Shown piece after piece: positions 24,101 through 25,303 of a stretch of 25,303 nucleotides of DNA. How positions within the stretch are numbered: position 1 is the stretch's first letter; each line of letters begins with the position of its first letter. A program made the position numbers and the translations under genes. The DNA is from Patescibacteria group bacterium. GTDB taxonomy: Bacteria; Patescibacteriota; Gracilibacteria; UBA1369. The notes under the pieces were generated by a model. That model worked only from the letters and a program-made list of their open reading frames with translations. It did no database searches and was not told the DNA's origin. The DNA lies in contig JAHJEW010000044.1 in NCBI GenBank assembly GCA_018825335.1, positions 1 to 25,303 of the forward strand, in the 5' to 3' direction.

Positions 24101-25303
24101 ACCCGGAATGTCTGAAGTAAACGCAATAGTACCTGAAGCATCCTGGAAGGTAATGGTGTTGTCTGCGGTCGGATCGGTAAATGCGAAAATAGTTTCAAAA
24201 GCGTCTGCGGTTGCACCTTCAAACACAAGAGCATTCAGCCCCTGAAGAACTGCGCCGGTAAAGTCATAGTCGCCGGTGCCAGTGTCGCCTGTATTTAATA
24301 GGAACGCATCGTCAACATTCAAAGTATCGCCTGCAAGAGAAATATTAGTGCCCGCAACCAGATTGGTATCATCGGAAATATCGACGCTGCCATCGGAAAT
24401 CATGGTGCCTGTAACGGAACCTGTGTCACCTGTGGTAACCAGAGTACCGGTAACATTCGGAACAGTAATAGTTCTGTCGGCGGTAGGATCTGTAACAGAG
24501 ATGGTAGTCTCAAAACCGTCAGCGGTGGCGCCTTCGTAAATAGTACTGGTGCCGAGATAAAGGTTTCTCCAGTTAATAGCGTCCGAACCAAGATCGTCGG
24601 TGTTGGTAGTATCTGAAAGCAGAGAAGTATTAATCGCTACCGCTGCCAGATTGGAAAGCGCTGTATTGGCGCCTGCGGCCGGAATGTCGGAAGTAAATGC
24701 AACCGTGCCGCTTCCATCCTGGAAGGTGATAGTGTTGTCAGCCGTAGGATCGGTAATTGCAAAAGTGGATTCAAAGCCGTCCGCGGTGGCACCCTCGAAA
24801 GTGAACGGTGAAGCACCTGCCCATGTACCGTTTGCGGTCAACACATCCGCCGCGGCGTCACCAAGTGTCACGCCATCATCAAATCGTACATCTCCCTGAT
24901 CAACCAAAATAGAAAGCCCTGTTCCTGCATTTTGAATGTCCAGAACAGTAGGATTATTGGTTACATCGTTCATGTCCAATAATAGGCCCGTAACTCCCTC
25001 CGTATCATCAACTTCAACCTCCAGTTTTCCACCTGGAGCCGTTGCTCCAATACCAACATCCTGTCCACTCGTAGCTCTTATTATTTCATTATTGTTTACA
25101 TTGATGAAAGCGTAGTCGTCATGCCTGATTCCAATTGCATACTGAAAATCTTTATCAGCAATACCAAAAGTCGGATTAGTCGCGTTACCATCGGCACGAA
25201 TAGAACCTTGAACAGATACATCTCCATCGTACCAGGTGATACCACCAGTCGCAGAATCAGAATATCGATAGTTTAAATTGCTGTCATCTCCGTTGGAAAT
25301 AAG
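11978..25303 (-). CDS. Giant repetitive fibre-like surface protein (5' end beyond window)
   Basis: An uninterrupted leftward frame of 4,441 codons to the TAG at 11978-11980; it is still open at the right edge, so start and N-terminus are missing. A TTG at 24979 is only an internal codon: the 108 codons upstream contain the same repeat type (VGIGATAPGGKLEV). The body is a patchwork of short beta-rich repeats (FEGATAD, GMAGxEGNxYTDG, NRVGIGTxxP, SFxxDxxTGMYR) rich in Thr, Asp, Ala and Gly. I find only four cysteines. The C-terminal ~490 residues are non-repetitive: an ADYAE-type domain, a coiled coil, an H-lectin-like beta domain and an acidic Pro/Asp tail. There is no C-terminal membrane helix, LPxTG signal or S74 chaperone, so any anchor must be N-terminal. 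Similar repeats occur in phage tail fibres and giant CPR surface proteins. An adhesin for host or partner contact is inference. Confidence 0.9.
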   Translation of the reverse strand, partial: LISNGDDSNLNYRYSDSATGGITWYDGDVSVQGSIRADGNATNPTFGIADKDFQYAIGIRHDDYAFINVNNNEIIRATSGQDVGIGATAPGGKLEVEVDDTEGVTGLLLDMNDVTNNPTVLDIQNAGTGLSILVDQGDVRFDDGVTLGDAAADVLTANGTWAGASPFTFEGATADGFESTFAITDPTADNTITFQDGSGTVAFTSDIPAAGANTALSNLAAVAINTSLLSDTTNTDDLGSDAINWRNLYLGTSTIYEGATADGFETTISVTDPTADRTITVPNVTGTLVTTGDTGSVTGTMISDGSVDISDDTNLVAGTNISLAGDTLNVDDAFLLNTGDTGTGDYDFTGAVLQGLNALVFEGATADAFETIFAFTDPTADNTITFQDASGTIAFTSDIPGGAGLWETGAFSTYEDDDDVVIGTSGGETIANAGFSLSGDDLFVAGMAGVEGNIYTDGALDVAGATTLGSNVDITLTGTENMLVKSTPGEDNGVSALQIRLTNQDTDAVGINSSQTGLMISNWPDATVATTEYLIYLANSDTDTVLDGIYYDATGPITDAIDASDSDIVNALNVGANVITGTTPTIDTTGTLSINTTNNQAVNFGTGLVTAGGALTSTGTLTANGNTFIGSDSADTLTVAAVLQGLNALVFEGATADAFESTFAFTDPTADRTITFQDASGTVAFTSDIPAAGANTALSNLAAVAINTSLLSDTTNTDDLGSDAINWRNLYLGTSTIYEGATDDGFETTISVTDPTADRTITIPDGSGTLAFTGDPGAGYLLDTGDTGTGDYNFTGAVMQGGSPLVFEGATADAYESTFAFTDPTADRTITFQDASGTVAYTSDILTPSLPDNTTDAYDLQEGTNNYINIDTTNSAESITFGTAAINPNMVFHSSLAAFSDNFSVAGWTQLASGQIDGNFTIGDAVTDTLTVTSVLQGLNALAFEGATADAYETTFAFTDPTADRTITFQNASGTVAFTSDIPAGSSLWEAGTNGTYEDDAAVIVGIDQAETLANAGFTLAAGDLFVQDQLGVEGTIFTDSGLTVGASTTYADGSITTSSATSGFDINVSAAAGSVDVTLGGAAGDDFTVDGTTLVVESDNNRVGIGTAAPNAILQTMQTSGGSHVTGLQLTNTSTTNNSGAQIDFNISGDNTFIGASIGAERVDAEGDGELYFMTRQDPGSSNLERMRIDRFGNIGIGVTDPLARMEIQVNNTDNDVGLLLDMDDTTNNPDVLVINNAGTGHSLIVDEGTARFDDNVILGNAAADILAANGTWSGANPFTFEGATADTNETTISVADPTADRTIILPNASGTFAVSATGPVTLSAAGDIGFDQTANFTWTGIHDYTGATYAGVSPLVFEGATADGFETTFLITDPTVSDKTITFQNGTGTVAFLSDIGVGGLWEDGTNGVYEDDKGVIVGIDQAETLANAGFTLAAGDLFVQDQLGVEGNIYTDGTINVGAATVLSSGKLETTSGDLTIETVSGGDLIIDQATASSNTQLTGNWNIADSSKFQIAGDLFTSGNDNQYMVGIDTTVSSALNAGIDKGGILIDIDGNAADDAASFVDALKVTSGVASGGTMTGVRVAGTLWDQGIYVEGGSTYGLFVDAGNVRFDDGVILGDAAADILTANGTWSGVNPFVFEGATADAYETTFVITDPTLSDKTITFQNATGTVAYLTDIPAAGANTALSNLASVAINTSLLSDTTNTDDLGSDSFNWRNLFLGGTVIFEGSTDNTYETTLTVVDPTADNIITIPNVTGTLVTTGDTGTVTGTMIQNDTVALTTDTTGNYVASITNGNGISGGDGGSEGAALTLSLGPLTADWNQTGAYDIVLNNASSELKILESAGDTYFGTFDVGDLTANRTYTFPDATGTVALTSDIPGGSSLWESGAFATYEDDDDVVVGTSGNETIDNTGFAMDGNDFFVAGMAGVEGNVYTDGSFIAGSSGALLLNEAYIRDIDSDINLQPDNDQDDYIRFSTGTEAGTEVVTAMYWVGIGLVPYTNHPGISVDDTGKLVYRDENSASWVAFDALSGSGLWENGTYGVYEDDEGVIVGADGDETLNNAGFSLTIGDMFISDQLGVEGSIFTDNVLNIDRAEDVAFLTLNDTTNTDTVSIYTGTGTPNGSLVAQAGSIFMDQAGGLYVNSDGGTSWANATSGGGWADDGTVVRLQTATDQVGIGTASPLAGSKLNVAIDDATTSEVTNVAVLDHTTSGTASNGIGAGLLFRTEDNAGQTENAARISGILTNATSTNETSAIAFRTRNAGAVLAETGRFSGGEGLLVGGTAETLDNSGFSMSGDDLFVAGMAGIEGNVYTDGSFIAGASLELNDGYIRDTNADIFLQPDNDSSNYIRFSTGIAEGGVTQTVSAMYFEGILEYSNDPGFSVDDTGHLVYRDEDSAGWVTIDSLAGTGLWEDGTNGVYENDKGVIVGNDIAETLNNSGYTLTIGDMFVADQLGVEGSIFTDSTFNVDKAQDTTFITLNDTTNADTVSIYTGTGTPNGALSAQAGSIFMDQGGAVYVNTDNGTTWTDLAAMASNSGWTDGGTDVNLTTSTDNVGIGGVSLGKLSVDGDTDETQLLIQGNATQTSNLAVFEDSAGTDLVTISGTGVTALTDGTVGAPILTFSGDTNTGIYRVGSDSIGFSAGGVQTLRVGTSGIVTGFLATTDGTAGVPGHSFSNDPDTGMYRSTTNTLGFAGNGANMLTLAPSSATITQAAATSGSPTAFTLTGGAHTGLTASTEDIGVNLNLSATKTWATGAIATQREMLVQAPTYAFAGASTITDAATFAITGAPIAGANATITNPYAFLVDSGSSVFDGDLTVGGSTSRSETLNNAGFTMGGDDLFVAGMAGIEGNIYTDGVILGSSGASGAPTYSFDTDTTTGMYRPSASNLAFTTGGGTRIRIDGTQTNVYGSLFPQGNTTLGDAADDILTANGTWAGVNPFIFEGATANDYETTFAITDPTADNTITFKNETGTVAFLSDIGGGGGWTDGGAVVYNTTAGDAIIIGDTVDHDAKLAVIGDTTTEKGLRVVGAASQADSFILVEKSDGTDIFDLNQYGGIEFKTPGETDSFAIDGGNIDTHNLIRLKSFNEEDDDDPGILNIEHEKSSSLTGDVTGAHVDMITTQANSAYNIIGFETIMNPADTTKTIGLRIQDAVTDIQLADTAAKIAIGNTGTLTFTDGTNTLAAIKDQGDYGFLNIDPKSDTGDPGTCAVGDVYVNSFDGTIKACTVTNTWEALDGGGGATTLDEAYDGGQSITVDASGDLAFNLNSTQDFVIQDAATPFFTFNDDSTLDYDYNGSALSGAIEMIDLDMTHSSVAGAADIGGLTLDMATSASSDGDKDALRIINTTAGTTGVGDDLKGIEMSFGAIDNNGDIYGIEINQPATVGALGSHVDDYIRLSKAGGTINGSFININGGAATDTGLNLGATDIVGTTSDINLTNFDVTGSSGNVVSAGTITSGTNTNVLAASAGSETVFNEQGDNIDFRIEGDLQNYMLHVDADLGNAANAGRLGIGTNARADAFAYVGPSYTMNSSTNNAGTFKIAPNTITNSFGSTVDEYASLWLSAPTTFTQSGTLTNAATIYVQDAPAAATNNYAMLVDDGDSVFDANMVVGGSTSRTETLSNAGFVMGGDDMFIAGMLGVEGNVYTDGSFVAGASLTLSDTGITDSNSDMNFSSTTDGFNFTLGGGADDDFIVDTTTLVVESDNNRVGIGTATPGEKLEVKDGNVLIKPVRADGYITSLMVRSTDSGSEEAAMEVQSTPSGGEMRFFRDNSSVVLLSGVEDSYFNSDGKKLGIGTNSAGGKLEVEVDNSENMVGLLLDMNDSTNNPNGLVINNAGTGYSLLVDEGNAVFDANAIFGGSTSRTETLTNAGFVMGGDDLFVAGMAGIEGGLYSDGAINIEGTAGTVSFEINSNETTAGNNVLMLRSDVAGADDPIFRVQADGAVYADGAYTGTGADYAERFYSVQTDLKPGEIVCVDIAKKNAVRRCESAADGNVMGIVSLKPSIVGNTTDANMKDPHYPIIGLLGQINANVSTENGGIRIGDSLTAASKPGYAMRANAGDPTVGIALEGLANGEGKINVLISRRNKSLSVEQMEDEVSKRIADLELEDEVQLLLSEAMDNLNLDEDMKAIVDSRLSSLDLPSTIETKVASTVDTKISSLNIPGLVQGQIDNLDFDTILQNAGITTTDGQATADDLQNVQTDLHTLMTSVTDLEGLSTQMSTDLADLDTRVAVLEDAMMLNTVDLQGVSSLQVQTLTVAQTAVFEGEIIVKKHVTFNEDTVGQAMVEAGDTVVEVPFEQEYATMPVVTLSMVASPQMFGHGIEYMIIEQTREGFKIGLNKPVEEDILFNWHAFAVEPTKIHLSRDNTGSKDIQTYITLANQNYELPLIEPVSPAADDQPVELAVDPATDPVTDPAADVEEPTPADYGTADVLFEIPATGDAGSTP
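12237..12510 (-). other. H-type-lectin-like beta domain of the giant protein
   Basis: About 90 residues with the pattern of an H-type lectin or similar beta sandwich: VEVPFEQEYATMPVVTLSM, then REGFKIGL, then ILFNWHAFAV. In H-type lectins the equivalent strands read F-x-pPxV, F-x-V and WxA. Sugar binding is possible but not shown. Confidence 0.45.
12600..13060 (-). other. Coiled-coil and helical stalk of the giant protein
   Basis: About 150 residues of charged heptad-like helix (SVEQMEDEVSKRIADLELED, later TDLADLDTRVAVLEDAMM) interrupted by short LxLP turns. Such segments trimerise many fibre proteins; trimerisation here is inference. Confidence 0.6.
13075..13458 (-). other. ADYAE-type conserved domain of the giant protein
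   Basis: About 128 residues beginning GADYAERF, then LKPGEIVCVD, NVMGIVSLKP, YPIIGLLGQINANV, IRIGDSLTAASKPGYAM and VGIALEG. I recognise this order as a recurrent C-terminal domain of repetitive CPR and phage-fibre-like proteins, of unknown function. It holds two of the four cysteines seen (EIVCVD and VRRCES). Confidence 0.65.
16590..17490 (-). repeat. Tail-fibre-type SFxxDxxTGMYR repeats, 3 copies
   Basis: GAPTYSFDTDTTTGMYR (about 16.7 kb), GVPGHSFSNDPDTGMYR (about 17.3 kb) and GAPILTFSGDTNTGIYR (about 17.45 kb), each followed by a LxFxxxG strand. A related paired unit ending TITNPYAFLVDSG occurs near 16.9 kb, with a diverged copy near 14.55 kb. These are well-known phage tail-fibre motifs. 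Confidence 0.75.
17771..19140 (-). repeat. Tandem in-frame duplication, offset 1125 nt, in the giant gene
   Basis: The block beginning at 17771 recurs at 18896 (offset 1125 nt, 375 codons) with close DNA similarity over at least 100 nt. The encoded order is the same in both: STGTGTPNGxLxAQAGSIFMDQ, QLGVEG module, then YRDE and NYIRFSTG/DYIRFSTG units. Confidence 0.75.
20940..22293 (-). repeat. Duplicated block, offset about 1245 nt, in the giant gene
   Basis: About 90 nt ending at 21049 match 22203-22293 with only a few differences, at an offset of about 1245 nt (415 codons). Both encode VGIDQAETLANAGFTLAAGD and the QDQLGVEG module. High DNA identity suggests a recent duplication or gene conversion. 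Confidence 0.7.
23081..24770 (-). repeat. Duplicated block, offset 1446 nt, in the giant gene
   Basis: About 230 nt starting at 23081 match the stretch starting at 24527 (offset 1446 nt, 482 codons). Both encode ANTALSNLAAVAINTSLLSD followed by the LGSDAINWRNLYLGTSTIYE unit. A third, more diverged copy lies at about 20.1-20.26 kb. Confidence 0.75.

Larger units (their letters stand above)
16450..24800 (-). repeat. FEGATAD/DPTADRTITF module, 12 copies
   Basis: A ~45-residue unit: [FY]EGATAD-x-[FY]ETT, then DPTADRTITFQ-[DN]-ASGTVAF. Copies lie near 16.47, 20.11, 20.38, 21.22, 21.45, 22.47, 22.88, 23.08, 23.35, 24.21, 24.53 and 24.79 kb. Eleven of twelve lie to the right of 20.1 kb, so the N-terminal half in this window is dominated by this unit. 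Confidence 0.85.
13850..25080 (-). repeat. V/LGIGT-x-x-P-x-KLEV module, about 8 copies
   Basis: Copies include NNRVGIGTATPGEKLEV (about 14.2 kb), NNRVGIGTAAPNAIL (about 22.0 kb) and QDVGIGATAPGGKLEV (about 25.04 kb). Others lie near 13.9, 14.77, 17.65, 18.77 and 21.7 kb. Three are followed by LLLDM[ND]D-x-TNNP. This motif is common in tail-fibre-like proteins. Confidence 0.8.

Noticed and set aside
13620..24800. CRISPR-like or satellite array in the right half of the window
   Set aside because: The repeats are irregularly spaced, in frame and diverged as coding sequence. There are no constant short repeats with unique spacers.
12384..24899. Many plus-strand open frames opposite the giant gene, some with mutually similar repeated sequences
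   Set aside because: Their similarity simply mirrors the sense-strand repeats. They lack promoters and recognisable domains, and sit in fixed antisense register to the long frame.
24977..24979. TTG at 24979 as the start of the giant protein
   Set aside because: The same frame continues without a stop through 25303 and encodes the same repeat type (VGIGATAPGGKLEV), so the true start is outside the window.
11978..25303. Prophage tail-fibre gene
   Set aside because: No other phage structural, packaging or lysis gene is present, and the length far exceeds typical fibres. The neighbours are cellular genes. The possibility remains only for the part beyond the right edge.

Overview
The window looks like a bacterial chromosome segment, most probably from a Patescibacteria/CPR lineage (Parcubacteria-like). 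The promoters have bacterial sigma70-type -35/-10 boxes. Genes are tightly packed and most lack a Shine-Dalgarno sequence. The protein mix is also typical of that group: an HTH plus LAGLIDADG-like protein of a kind common in CPR genomes, a dockerin-type secreted protein, small membrane-anchored proteins of unknown function, and one enormous repetitive surface-type protein. The assignment rests on gene content and recalled family resemblance. No phylogenetic marker is present.

Layout. 1-2530: an MscS-type mechanosensitive channel followed 12 nt later by a beta-CASP metallo-beta-lactamase RNase, probably one transcript. 2531-3388: an apparently leaderless gene for an HTH plus LAGLIDADG-like protein, whose last 10 nt overlap the 5' end of a tRNA-Gly(UCC) gene. 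3391-7102: two divergent genes with back-to-back promoters. The leftward gene encodes a predicted lipoprotein with a helical middle and a C-terminal caspase-like (clan CD) His/Cys dyad. The rightward gene encodes a P-loop AAA/STAND-like ATPase. 7103-9992: a RecQ helicase, then a self-inhibited (class II) Fic AMP-transferase whose consensus promoter sits inside an inverted repeat and implies a leaderless mRNA. 9993-11977: a small Cys-rich two-helix membrane protein (leftward), a secreted dockerin-bearing protein (rightward) and a small single-pass membrane protein (leftward), separated by candidate terminators. 11978-25303: more than half of the window is one leftward open reading frame of at least 4,441 codons. 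It is still open at the right edge, so its N-terminus lies outside.

The giant protein is built from interleaved repeat families of the kind seen in phage tail fibres and giant CPR surface proteins: 12 FEGATAD-type repeats, 10 copies of a G-x-EG-type repeat, about 8 V/LGIGT-type repeats and 3 SF-x-D-TGMYR-type repeats. A C-terminal block follows: a conserved ADYAE-type domain, a predicted coiled coil, an H-type-lectin-like beta domain and an acidic Pro/Asp tail. Near-identical DNA blocks recur at in-frame offsets of 1125, 1245 and 1446 nt, so the gene appears to have grown by internal duplication.

The most interesting items are the giant fibre-like protein, the caspase-like lipoprotein beside an ATPase, and the LAGLIDADG-like gene fused end-to-start with a tRNA. 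The surface proteins (giant protein, dockerin protein, lipoprotein) suggest a cell that invests heavily in surface contact, as expected for an episymbiont; that is inference.
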